From a virus, in IMG/VR virus record IMGVR_UViG_3300025880_000092, positions 1 through 25,879 of that record: 25,879 nucleotides of DNA. One strand, 5' to 3'. A program made the translations under genes and the position numbers. The notes under the pieces were generated by a model, which was given only the letters and a program-made list of their open reading frames with translations, made no database searches and was not told where the DNA came from. Positions 1 through 6,727 of the stretch are shown one piece after another; the stretch's first letter is position 1; each line of letters starts with the position of its first letter.

Positions 1-1
1 G

Positions 2-259
2 GAGACCACTACAAACGTAGGTGATCCTTACTTAGTACCTAACACACCTAACTATGCTATTGATGTTGTGGGAACACTAAGTGAACCTACAGGCAATACA
101 CTGACAGATGATAATGACATGGAGTATCCTGAGATGCAAGCCTTAGATGGTTGGCATGTGAATATCCGTTTAGTAGGTGATGAAGTTAGAGCAGCAGTAG
201 AAGCACTAGATGAAACACACGGTGTTACTCCAAGTGCACCACAAAGAATTTGGTTATAA
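2..259 (+). CDS. C-terminal part of an unrecognised phage protein
   Basis: The reading frame is open from the left edge and ends at the TAA at 257-259, so about 85 C-terminal residues are visible and the start lies outside the window. The fragment is acidic and rich in Thr, Asn and Pro at first, then contains a stretch around W-H-V-N-I-R-L that looks like a beta-rich fold, and ends PQRIWL. There is no signal peptide, membrane segment or catalytic motif. A GTG at 68 could open a shorter frame, but the coding character continues upstream of it. Being upstream of the internal-head-protein cluster it could be a structural protein, but that is only inference. Confidence 0.6.
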   Translation, partial: ETTTNVGDPYLVPNTPNYAIDVVGTLSEPTGNTLTDDNDMEYPEMQALDGWHVNIRLVGDEVRAAVEALDETHGVTPSAPQRIWL

Positions 260-277
260 AATAATTAAATTTAACAC

Positions 278-306
278 TTTACTTATTAAAACAAATATGG
301 TATAAT
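278..306 (+). promoter_or_regulatory. sigma70-like promoter directly before the ligase-like gene
   Basis: The -35 box TTTACT (278-283) and the -10 box TATAAT (301-306) are 17 bases apart, and TATGG before the -10 gives an extended -10 (TRTGn). The AACAC before the -35 matches other promoters in this window. The ATG at 312 is only 6 bases after the -10, so the predicted transcript starts at or next to the start codon. Confidence 0.75.
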
Positions 307-311
307 CAAGT

Positions 312-1538
312 ATGATAACATTTAAAGATACATTAACAGAACAGAAGAACACACACATGACACACATTGAGGATAAGGTTCTCTATGGTGGCGTTAAGGG
401 TACACGTGAAGCTATACTAGCTTTGCGTGAACTACGTGATATGCTAAAAGGTTCTCATAGCGGATCAGTATCCGTTAAATGGGATGGAGCACCTGCTATC
501 TTTGCTGGAGAAGATCCATCTGACGGCAAATTCTTTGTTGCTAAGAAAGGTATCTTTAATAAGAACCCTAAAATTTATAAAACTGCAGCAGAAGTTGATG
601 AAGATACATCAGGCGATCTTGCTGATAAATTAAAAGACGCACTTGAATACTTACCAGAACTTGGTATTAAAGGTGTAATCCAAGGAGATTTTCTATATAG
701 TTCTGGAGACATTAATAAGGAGACAATTGATGGGGACAAATACATTACTTTCCACCCTAATACTATTGTTTATGCTGTGCCTAGTAATGGTGCAGCCGCA
801 CGAGATATCCAAAAATCAAGAATTGGCATTGTCTGGCACACAACATATAAGGGTAAAACATTTGAAGACATGAAGGCATCATATGGTGTCGATACAAATA
901 AGTTTAAAAAATCTAAAAATGTATGGTCACAAGATGCTATGTTAAGAGATATGACTAATGTAACTATGTCTGCAAAGGATACTAAAGATGTTACCAAACT
1001 ACTTAGTGACTGCGGTAAACTATTTACGACAATCTCAGGAACAACACTTAGACAACTGGAAGCAAATCAATTACTTGCACAACATATCGAACAATATAAC
1101 AACACGTTTGTCCGTAAAGGTCAAGTTATTAAAGATACAACAAAACACACTGCTGGTCTCATTCGTTGGATCGACAACAGATATAAAGCAGAAAAAGCAA
1201 AGATGAAGACTGATAGAGGTAAAGCATCACGACAGAAAAAGCTTGATGATCTACTTGCATTCTTCTCTCCTAGTAATAGAATTAACTTGATTCGTATGTT
1301 CGAGTTACAAAAACTTATTGTACTAGCTAAATTAAAACTTATAAATAGTCTTAATAAACTAAGTAATACTAAAACCTTTGTTAAAACTAAGAATGGTTAT
1401 ACAACCACTGGTGAAGAAGGTTATGTAGCAATTGATAAACTTGGCGGTGATGCTGTGAAAATAGTTGATCGTATGGAATTTTCATACAACAACTTTTCAC
1501 CTGATATATTAAAAGGATGGGACAAACCAGGAAGATGA
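312..1538 (+). CDS. DUF6267-type protein with DNA/RNA ligase motifs, possibly packaged in the head
   Basis: This 408-residue protein belongs, from memory, to the family labelled DUF6267 in marine T4-like phages. It carries what looks like the covalent nucleotidyltransferase motif set: motif I K56-W-D-G59, a motif III-like G125-D-F-L-Y-S130, a IIIa-like H176-T-T-Y179, motif IV E369-G-Y-V372, and motif V V382-K-I-V385. Motifs IV and V resemble those of T4 RNA ligase 1. About 190 mostly helical, Lys-rich residues separate IIIa from IV. The N-terminus MITFKDTLTEQ resembles a capsid-targeting sequence with a possible gp21-type cut after LTE. There is no Shine-Dalgarno before 312; the next in-frame ATG is at 357 (M16). 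Enzymatic activity is inference. It heads the cluster and its stop overlaps an ATG at 1535. Confidence 0.85.
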   Translation: MITFKDTLTEQKNTHMTHIEDKVLYGGVKGTREAILALRELRDMLKGSHSGSVSVKWDGAPAIFAGEDPSDGKFFVAKKGIFNKNPKIYKTAAEVDEDTSGDLADKLKDALEYLPELGIKGVIQGDFLYSSGDINKETIDGDKYITFHPNTIVYAVPSNGAAARDIQKSRIGIVWHTTYKGKTFEDMKASYGVDTNKFKKSKNVWSQDAMLRDMTNVTMSAKDTKDVTKLLSDCGKLFTTISGTTLRQLEANQLLAQHIEQYNNTFVRKGQVIKDTTKHTAGLIRWIDNRYKAEKAKMKTDRGKASRQKKLDDLLAFFSPSNRINLIRMFELQKLIVLAKLKLINSLNKLSNTKTFVKTKNGYTTTGEEGYVAIDKLGGDAVKIVDRMEFSYNNFSPDILKGWDKPGR

Positions 1539-1546
1539 GTAAAGAA

Positions 1547-1804
1547 ATGAAATCATTTAATACATTCGTACCAGTAAATGAAGCAAAAGCTTTTGATCTG
1601 GATAAACTTAAAAAGGCATATTCTAGTATGCCAGATAGACTTTCACTTGATAAGTCACGTGAATTAAGTAAAGTTGTTAATAAATTTAGTAAAGACGAAT
1701 TACTTCAGGTAAGAAAAGCTGATATAAAATGGCTATCAAGTATGGCAACTACTGCTCTAATTAGTAAGCATAAAATGACTGCTGCAGACTTGAGGAAAAA
1801 ATAA
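1547..1804 (+). CDS. small internal-head-type protein with capsid-targeting N-terminus
   Basis: This 85-residue basic protein has no named function. I chose the ATG at 1547 because it gives MKSFNTFVPVNEAKAF, matching the MKSF..F N-termini of the next genes; an ATG at 1535 overlapping the previous stop would add four residues. A possible prohead-protease cut follows V-N-E. The body is helical with repeated Lys/Leu, ending in an IKWLSSMATTAL segment, a pattern I associate with small conserved proteins of marine T4-like phages. It shares the A of its stop (TAATG at 1804) with the next gene, suggesting translational coupling. A role as a DNA-associated head protein is inferred from the N-terminus, charge and neighbours. 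Confidence 0.75.
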   Translation: MKSFNTFVPVNEAKAFDLDKLKKAYSSMPDRLSLDKSRELSKVVNKFSKDELLQVRKADIKWLSSMATTALISKHKMTAADLRKK

Positions 1805-2451
1805 TGAAATCTTTTAAGTCATTCCGATTAGACGAAGCATTTGGTAGAGCAAGATTTAATCAACAGCTAAAGAAAAAAGGCATTGATGTAAACAAGCAAC
1901 ATAGTAGTAATGTTAAAGATGCTGCAGCCGCTAAGAAAAGAGCATCTGCTGCTTCTAAAGATCATACTGCATTCCGTAAGAAATATCCAAATATTAAGTT
2001 TGATGAAAAAGCCGAAGATCCAGATATTAAGGATCGTGACGGAGCACAGCCAGCTGCATATCACAAAGGTCTTTCTAAGTCAACTAAAGTAAAACGTGAT
2101 GCTCAGTTTAAGAAGCAAGCTAAAATGGCAGATGATAATCCTGATGCTTATAAGCCAGCTCCTGGGGATGCTACAGCTAAGACAAAGACATCTAAGCATA
2201 CAAAAAAGTATAAACAGATGTTTGGTGAAGATGCTAAAACTGGTTTGGCTAAGAAGGCTGAGAAGTCTGGTATGCCAATTGGTATATTACGCAAAGTATA
2301 TAACCGTGGTGTTGCTGCATGGAAAACAGGACATAGGCCAGGGACTACACCAGAACAATGGGGTTACGCAAGAGTTAATTCCTTTATAACTAAATCCTCT
2401 GGTACTTGGGGTAAAGCAGATAAAGACCTAGCAGCAAAGGTTAGAAAATAA
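1804..2451 (+). CDS. DUF5824-type basic protein, putative internal head protein
   Basis: This 215-residue, very Lys-rich protein starts MKSFKSFRLDEAFG, with a likely prohead-protease site after L-D-E followed by Ala, as in T4 internal proteins. Residues about 20-145 are low-complexity and charged. The C-terminal 70 residues hold a conserved domain (KKAEKSGMPIGILRKVYNRG, then HRPGTTPEQWGYARVNSF and GTWGKADKDL) that I recognise as the DUF5824 type found in many tailed phages. The biochemical role of that domain is unknown. TAATG overlaps link it to both neighbours. Packaging in the capsid is inferred from the N-terminus and context. Confidence 0.8.
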   Translation: MKSFKSFRLDEAFGRARFNQQLKKKGIDVNKQHSSNVKDAAAAKKRASAASKDHTAFRKKYPNIKFDEKAEDPDIKDRDGAQPAAYHKGLSKSTKVKRDAQFKKQAKMADDNPDAYKPAPGDATAKTKTSKHTKKYKQMFGEDAKTGLAKKAEKSGMPIGILRKVYNRGVAAWKTGHRPGTTPEQWGYARVNSFITKSSGTWGKADKDLAAKVRK

Positions 2452-2882
2452 TGAAATCATTTAATTTATTTACTGAAGGTTATAATCCTTCGGAGCATGA
2501 AGAAGGTAAACCGGCTACTGTAGCTCGTGCTAAGGCTTTAACACCAGGGCAAGAACCTGTTGATGAAGTATTAAGTATTAAGCAAAGACGTGATCGTGGT
2601 ATATCTGCTCGTAAGAATAAAACTAAAATGGCAATGGGTAGACGTAAAGCTGCTAATAAAATTGCTTCTCCAGATAAACTAAAGAAACGTGCTCAAAGAC
2701 AAGCTAGAACAGCTATGGCTGACAAGCTGGCTAAAGATCAACCTAAGGGTAAAATGACTGCAGCACGTAAATCAGAGATTGAGAAGCGTTTAAGCAAGAT
2801 GAAACCACGTATAAATAATATAGCAAAGCGTATGTTAAAAGATGTTCGTAAAGCAGAAATAGCAAGAAAACGTGGAAAGTAA
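2451..2882 (+). CDS. Arg/Lys-rich protein with capsid-targeting N-terminus
   Basis: This 143-residue protein opens MKSFNLFTEGYNPSEHEEGK, so a protease cut after F-T-E would remove nine residues. The rest is strongly basic and almost entirely helical: LSIKQRRDRG, MGRRKAANKIASPDKLKKRA, then IEKRLSKMKPRINNIAKRML and a final KRGK. I recognise the type from marine T4-like phages, where it has no assigned function. The charge suggests nucleic-acid binding, for example DNA condensation in the head, but no known DNA-binding fold can be named. It follows the previous gene with a TAATG overlap and precedes the nucleotidyltransferase gene by five bases. Confidence 0.8.
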   Translation: MKSFNLFTEGYNPSEHEEGKPATVARAKALTPGQEPVDEVLSIKQRRDRGISARKNKTKMAMGRRKAANKIASPDKLKKRAQRQARTAMADKLAKDQPKGKMTAARKSEIEKRLSKMKPRINNIAKRMLKDVRKAEIARKRGK

Positions 2883-2887
2883 TACTT

Positions 2888-3889
2888 ATGGGAATCCCAT
2901 CATTTAGCCAGTATCTAGTTGAAGAGGAACAAGCAGTTTATTTTACTTTTGGTAGAATGAATCCTCCAACTATTGGTCATGAAAAACTATTGAACACACT
3001 AGCTAAACAGGCTGGTAGAAATCCGTATAGGATTTATCTATCTCAATCAACAGATAAGAGTAAAAATCCTTTACAGTACAACGATAAGATTAAATATGCA
3101 AGGAAGATGTTTCCTAAGCACGCACGTCAGATCCTTATTAATAAAAAGGTTAAAACATTTATAGATGCAGCAACAACATTATATGACGAGGGTTTTAAAT
3201 CAGTCGTAATGGTTGTTGGATCAGATCGTGTTAATGAATTTGATATTCTTTTAAATAAGTATAATGGTTCAAAAGGTAGACATGGTTTCTTTAACTTTAA
3301 AAGTATTAAAGTGATATCTGCTGGTGAAAGAGACCCAGATGCAGATGGTGCTACTGGAGCATCTGCTAGTAAACAGAGAGCAGCTGCTAAAGCTAATGAC
3401 TTTACATCATTTTCTCAAGGCTTACCTAAACCATTATCCAATTCTGATGCAAAGAAACTCTTTAATGATATCCGTAGTGCTATGGGAATCAAAGAGGAAG
3501 CATCATTTTATCATCACGTTGAATTAAAATCAGTATCAGAAGAACGTGAAGCATTTGTAAATGGAGATTTATTCTCCTTAGGCGAATCAGTTATAATAAA
3601 GAGTACAGACGAAGTTGGTACTATTTGTATGCTAGGTGCTAACTATGTTATTGTAGAGACACCTAACCGTAAAACAAGACAGTGGCTTGAATCAGTAGAA
3701 AAGATTGAAGAAGGTAATGGTCTTTGGGCAAACATCCGTGCTAAGAAAGCACGTGGTGAAAAGATGAGAAAAAAAGGTGCTAAAGGTGCTCCTACAGATG
3801 CTCAGATTAAACACGCTCAAAGTACAAGTGAAAAGAAAAACGAAGAAACAAAATATTCATTTGTAAGCTACATTAAGGACCAGAGTTAA
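2888..3889 (+). CDS. cytidylyltransferase-fold nucleotidyltransferase with capsid-targeting N-terminus
   Basis: This 333-residue protein has a HIGH-superfamily nucleotidyltransferase domain, as in NMN adenylyltransferase and glycerol-3-phosphate cytidylyltransferase. It shows GRMNPPTIGH (residues 22-31, with the T-x-G-H nucleotide-binding motif), VVMVVGSDRVNEF (106-118), and S159-A-S-K-Q-R164, which resembles the ISxTxxR motif. The substrate cannot be told from sequence. It begins MGIPSFSQYLVEEEQ, with a possible prohead-protease site after L-V-E, and a second site-like I-K-E precedes ASFYHH after about residue 200. A small beta-rich SH3/KOW-like domain follows (FVNGDLFSLGE to RQWLESVEKIEE), then a Lys-rich tail. 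Its stop shares a base with the next start. Packaging with DNA is inferred. Confidence 0.85.
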   Translation: MGIPSFSQYLVEEEQAVYFTFGRMNPPTIGHEKLLNTLAKQAGRNPYRIYLSQSTDKSKNPLQYNDKIKYARKMFPKHARQILINKKVKTFIDAATTLYDEGFKSVVMVVGSDRVNEFDILLNKYNGSKGRHGFFNFKSIKVISAGERDPDADGATGASASKQRAAAKANDFTSFSQGLPKPLSNSDAKKLFNDIRSAMGIKEEASFYHHVELKSVSEEREAFVNGDLFSLGESVIIKSTDEVGTICMLGANYVIVETPNRKTRQWLESVEKIEEGNGLWANIRAKKARGEKMRKKGAKGAPTDAQIKHAQSTSEKKNEETKYSFVSYIKDQS

Positions 3890-4191
3890 TGCTTAATTTT
3901 AAAAAATTTATTTCTGAAGAAAATTTGGAAGAACGTGGTGCTGATGGTAAAGGTCACTATAGATCAACTGAGAAAGGCGCAGGCTTAACTCAAAAAGGCA
4001 GAGATGCTATTAATAGAAAAACTGGTAGCAACCTAAAGGCTCCAGTTACAGGTAAAGCTAAAGCTGGTAGTAAAGCAGCTGGACGTAGGAAATCATTCTG
4101 TGCTCGTATGGGCGGAATGAAAGGACCTATGAAAGATGAAAAAGGGAGACCTACTCGTAAGGCCATGTCTCTCAGAAGATGGAAGTGTTAA
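3889..4191 (+). CDS. DUF6321-type small basic protein, putative internal head protein
   Basis: This 100-residue protein starts MLNFKKFISEENLEERG, a capsid-targeting-like N-terminus with a possible cut after I-S-E. The C-terminal third has the conserved pattern RRKSFCARMGGMKGPMKDEK...RKAMSLRRWKC, which I recognise as the DUF6321 type common in phages. The two Cys residues (in SFCARM and the final WKC) and the invariant-looking C-terminus suggest a compact metal-binding or DNA-binding fold, but no function is established. It is coupled to the previous gene by TAATG. The highly basic composition fits a DNA-associated head protein. Confidence 0.82.
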   Translation: MLNFKKFISEENLEERGADGKGHYRSTEKGAGLTQKGRDAINRKTGSNLKAPVTGKAKAGSKAAGRRKSFCARMGGMKGPMKDEKGRPTRKAMSLRRWKC

Positions 4192-4194
4192 GTT

Positions 4195-4479
4195 ATGGCT
4201 ACAGATGTCGACTGGAAGAAACGGTTAGACCGGATCGAGGAAAAGATGGATAAGATGAGTGAAGTCTTAATCTCACTTGCTCGCTTTGAAGAAAAGATGG
4301 ATGCTTATAACGAGTACCGTGAGAGATCATGGGATCGTATGAATAAGTTTTCGGAGAAACTAGATAAAATTGAAAAGATGTGTGACGATAATGCTCGCAC
4401 AGTAAATACTATAAACAAATTATTCTGGATAGCTACTGTTGCTATCGGGAGTGCAGTAGCCACCCAATTTTGGATATAA
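4195..4479 (+). CDS. coiled-coil protein with C-terminal membrane anchor
   Basis: This 94-residue protein has a long heptad-rich helix (RLDRIEEKMDKMSEVLISLA and onward to KIEKMCDDNARTVNTI) and one C-terminal transmembrane segment (about residues 76-94, FWIATVAIGSAVATQFWI). This layout resembles XhlA-type phage membrane proteins that act with holins, and also generic phage membrane-anchored coiled coils; sequence alone does not decide. It begins four bases after the preceding stop. Unlike its neighbours it has no capsid-targeting N-terminus. Its base composition is less AT-rich over the first 120 bases than nearby genes. Confidence 0.75.
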   Translation: MATDVDWKKRLDRIEEKMDKMSEVLISLARFEEKMDAYNEYRERSWDRMNKFSEKLDKIEKMCDDNARTVNTINKLFWIATVAIGSAVATQFWI

Positions 4480-4491
4480 AGGAAAAACCAA

Positions 4492-5280
4492 ATGGAAAAA
4501 GATACTATGACTAAGTTGGGCGATGCGTACGCACAAGTCCAAGAAGCAACAGCTAAACAACGTGCTTTAGCTAGCATTAAAGCTAAACCAAAAGGACAGG
4601 TAACATTACCTAAAGCTCCTTGGGATAAAAAGAAAGAAGGTGTCGAGGAAGACGCTTCTAACGATACATCTGATGATGGCGCAGGATTAGATAAAGCAGA
4701 TCCTAAAGCAGCTAAGAAAAAGTTTAAAGATCGTAAAGATAAAGACATTGATAATGATGGTGATACAGATTCTTCTGATGAATACCTTCATAAACGTCGT
4801 AAAGCTATTTCTAAAAATGTTAAAGAAGCAGACGATAAAACAACACCTTGTCCTAAGTGTGATGGTTCAATGGAAAATCATGCTAAAGATTGTCCAAACC
4901 ATCCAGATAATAAAGGTAAAAAAGATGATACTGCTGTAATGAATCCTAAGAATGATGAAAAAGAAAAGGTTGCAACAGAAATGGCAGAACCTAAATGGCC
5001 AGTTTACAAACGTATTATTGAAAAAGTATCTGCAGATAAAGCAAAGAAAGATGCAGAAAAAGGCGAAGAAATGGATTCAAAAGATTCAGAAGGCGCTAAG
5101 AAGTTTGTAGATGATCACGAAAAGAATGATGATAAGAAACAAGGCGATAAAGTTGATATCGCAGTAGCAATAAAAAAGAATGCATCTGCAATGGCTAATC
5201 CAATGAAAGCGGCACCAATGCGCCCAGGTGATAATAAAGCCGGAGATAAAGTTGCTGATAAACCAGAAGGAAAAATGTAA
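4492..5280 (+). CDS. acidic/basic repeat-rich protein with EF-hand-like loop and CxxC motif
   Basis: This 262-residue, highly charged protein is probably disordered. Three features stand out: an N-terminal site V16-Q-E18 followed by Ala that fits the prohead-protease pattern; a dockerin/EF-hand-type calcium loop D85-I-D-N-D-G-D-T-D-S-S-D96 followed by EYLHKRRK; and a possible zinc site C120-P-K-C123...H130...C134-P-N-H137. The remainder is Lys/Asp/Glu repeats ending in Met- and Pro-rich sequence. Similar DxDNDGD...YLHKRRK segments occur in proteins of marine T4-like phages near head genes. The start at 4492 has AAGGA upstream. A role as a core or internal head protein is inference. Confidence 0.78.
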   Translation: MEKDTMTKLGDAYAQVQEATAKQRALASIKAKPKGQVTLPKAPWDKKKEGVEEDASNDTSDDGAGLDKADPKAAKKKFKDRKDKDIDNDGDTDSSDEYLHKRRKAISKNVKEADDKTTPCPKCDGSMENHAKDCPNHPDNKGKKDDTAVMNPKNDEKEKVATEMAEPKWPVYKRIIEKVSADKAKKDAEKGEEMDSKDSEGAKKFVDDHEKNDDKKQGDKVDIAVAIKKNASAMANPMKAAPMRPGDNKAGDKVADKPEGKM

Positions 5281-5616
5281 ATGATTAATCCACCAAAATG
5301 GTGTTCAAAAGCTATTCCAACTGTTCGCGGTTGGAAACATCATGTTCGTAGAGAGATTTTAAAACCTCAACGATTTACACAAGAGCAGTGTAATGAGTAT
5401 ATGATTGCAAATGGCATGATGGAATCACCAGAAGTAATTACTGAAGTTCCACAAGTAGAAGCACCAGCTATGTTAAATGAAGCACCAGTTGGCGGTGATC
5501 TTGATGGTATGACTAAGGTTCAATTAGAAGCCTTAGGTCGTCAGAACGGAATAGAATTAGACCGAAGAAAAGGTAAAAAAACTTTAATAGATACTCTAAA
5601 GAATATAGTAAATTAA
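5281..5616 (+). CDS. protein with C-terminal SAP/HeH-like helix-extended-loop-helix domain
   Basis: This 111-residue protein starts directly after the previous stop. The N-terminal 45 residues (MINPPKWCSKAIPTVRGWKH, then KPQRFTQEQCNEYM) match a pattern I associate with conserved small T4-like phage proteins. A flexible Glu/Pro/Val linker follows, containing L-N-E-A, which would fit a prohead-protease site. The last 40 residues (DLDGMTKVQLEALGRQNGIE, then a basic turn and LIDTLKNIV) look like a SAP/HeH/LEM-type domain, usually nucleic-acid binding. This suggests a head or DNA-associated protein. No catalytic motif is visible. Confidence 0.78.
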   Translation: MINPPKWCSKAIPTVRGWKHHVRREILKPQRFTQEQCNEYMIANGMMESPEVITEVPQVEAPAMLNEAPVGGDLDGMTKVQLEALGRQNGIELDRRKGKKTLIDTLKNIVN

Positions 5617-5636
5617 TCTAATAAAGTTGAGGTTCT

Positions 5637-5999
5637 ATGGATATACAATTAACTGAGGATAACATCCCACTATACGCTGCTAAACATTATTATAATCCAC
5701 TTGGTGCAGATCATGATGAATTCATAGAAGATTTAAAACGCTTTAAATATATTAAGCGGTTGGTCAATAGATACACTGAAAGTGGCTATCTTGCTGATCG
5801 CTTAATTTTAAATCATCTAATTATTATTCATAATGTTTTTGGTATTCGACCTGGTGTTGAAATGTTAAAAATAAAATTAACAGATGATCAAATGTGTATA
5901 ATAAAACCATTCTTATTGTTTTTAAACTATATTGAGAATGTTGAATTAACAAATATATCTATGGACAAAATAGTTGTTCAAAGGTTAAGGAATATATAA
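5637..5999 (+). CDS. conserved T4-like phage protein of unknown function
   Basis: This 120-residue soluble protein has the look of a family widespread in marine T4-like phages: an acidic start (LTEDNIPLYAAKHYYNP), a central EDLKRFKYIKRLVNRY block, LILNHLIIIHNVFG, and a C-terminal IIKPFLLFLNYIE. It is mostly helical. I cannot assign a function. GAGG lies about six bases before the ATG. It ends one base before the next ATG and is therefore probably co-translated with it. A link to virion assembly is only suggested by gene order. Confidence 0.8.
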   Translation: MDIQLTEDNIPLYAAKHYYNPLGADHDEFIEDLKRFKYIKRLVNRYTESGYLADRLILNHLIIIHNVFGIRPGVEMLKIKLTDDQMCIIKPFLLFLNYIENVELTNISMDKIVVQRLRNI

Positions 6000-6560
6000 A
6001 TGGGTATTTTATCAAGAGCTGGTGATCTAGTTTATACACTAAGGTTTCTTAGGTTACTAACAACGCCTTGGGAGAATACAACTGCATTCGAATTAGGGCT
6101 TATTGATAATAAAGGTAAGACCATTAAGAAAGCAGATACACCAGAAGAAAAGACTGCACATAATGCATTTCATAAACTGGTATTTAATATTAAGAAGCTA
6201 TTGCCTGGCAAAAGATTTGGTTCATATGCAGCTGCTCTATTCCTTCTTAAAGAGAAATATGGCGTATCAAACTTTGATAAAATTCTAAAAGAGTGTGGTA
6301 TTAATTCACTTGATCTTATATCAGAAAATAGTGAATGGTTCTTATTAGAAAATAAACAATTATCACCTGGTGTCTATAGAGTAAATGGTAGTAAAATGAT
6401 CAATGAGACACACGATGAAGTTGTTACTAAAAGAGATCAGGTAAGAATTAAAGAGGGTTGTTTCCCTGTTGGTGATGTTATGGGTTTAGACATCTATAAG
6501 GTAACACATCTTAAAACAAATAAAGAAATTTACATTACTGCAGGAGAGCTAATCAGATGA
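6000..6560 (+). CDS. conserved T4-like phage protein of unknown function
   Basis: This 186-residue protein has a conserved-looking N-terminus (GDLVYTLRFLRLLTTPWENT), then FHKLVFNIKKLLPGKRFGSY and an AAALFLLKEKYG helix. The C-terminal half is beta-rich (YRVNGSKMINETHDEVVTKR, KVTHLKTNKEIYITAGEL). I recall this combination from cyanophage-type T4-like genomes, where it sits with the preceding protein as an uncharacterised pair. There is no signal peptide or clear transmembrane segment. It abuts the upstream gene and overlaps the next by ATGA at 6557-6560, so the three are probably one translational unit. Confidence 0.8.
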   Translation: MGILSRAGDLVYTLRFLRLLTTPWENTTAFELGLIDNKGKTIKKADTPEEKTAHNAFHKLVFNIKKLLPGKRFGSYAAALFLLKEKYGVSNFDKILKECGINSLDLISENSEWFLLENKQLSPGVYRVNGSKMINETHDEVVTKRDQVRIKEGCFPVGDVMGLDIYKVTHLKTNKEIYITAGELIR

Positions 6561-6727
6561 AAATAAAAGAAGATGCACCTACAAATTCTGTTGCTAGCGG
6601 TGGGTATGATTTAGCACCAAATGCTGGACCAAGAGTAAAAGAAATTCCTGTTACAGATCGCAGGCGAAGAAAAGATAAGCAACCTGTACTACTAAAAAGA
6701 TTTAGAAAGTTTGTTAAAGATGATTAA
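6557..6727 (+). CDS. very small basic protein of a T4-like family
   Basis: This 56-residue gene begins at the ATG overlapping the previous stop (ATGA). It encodes MKIKEDAPTNSVASGGYDLA, then NAGPRVKEIPVTDRRRRKDK and a basic tail ending KFVKDD. The D-A-P-T-N-S plus Gly-rich stretch and the basic tail recall small proteins at the same place in marine T4-like phages. I-K-E near the N-terminus could be a prohead-protease site. Its last eight bases overlap the start of the spanin gene. Function is unknown. Confidence 0.72.
   Translation: MKIKEDAPTNSVASGGYDLAPNAGPRVKEIPVTDRRRRKDKQPVLLKRFRKFVKDD

Noticed and set aside
4305-4748. 147-codon open frame on the minus strand
   Set aside because: It lies across the real genes at 4195 and 4492, has no ribosome binding site, and its Ser/Leu-rich sequence is the usual shadow of Lys/Asp-rich coding DNA.
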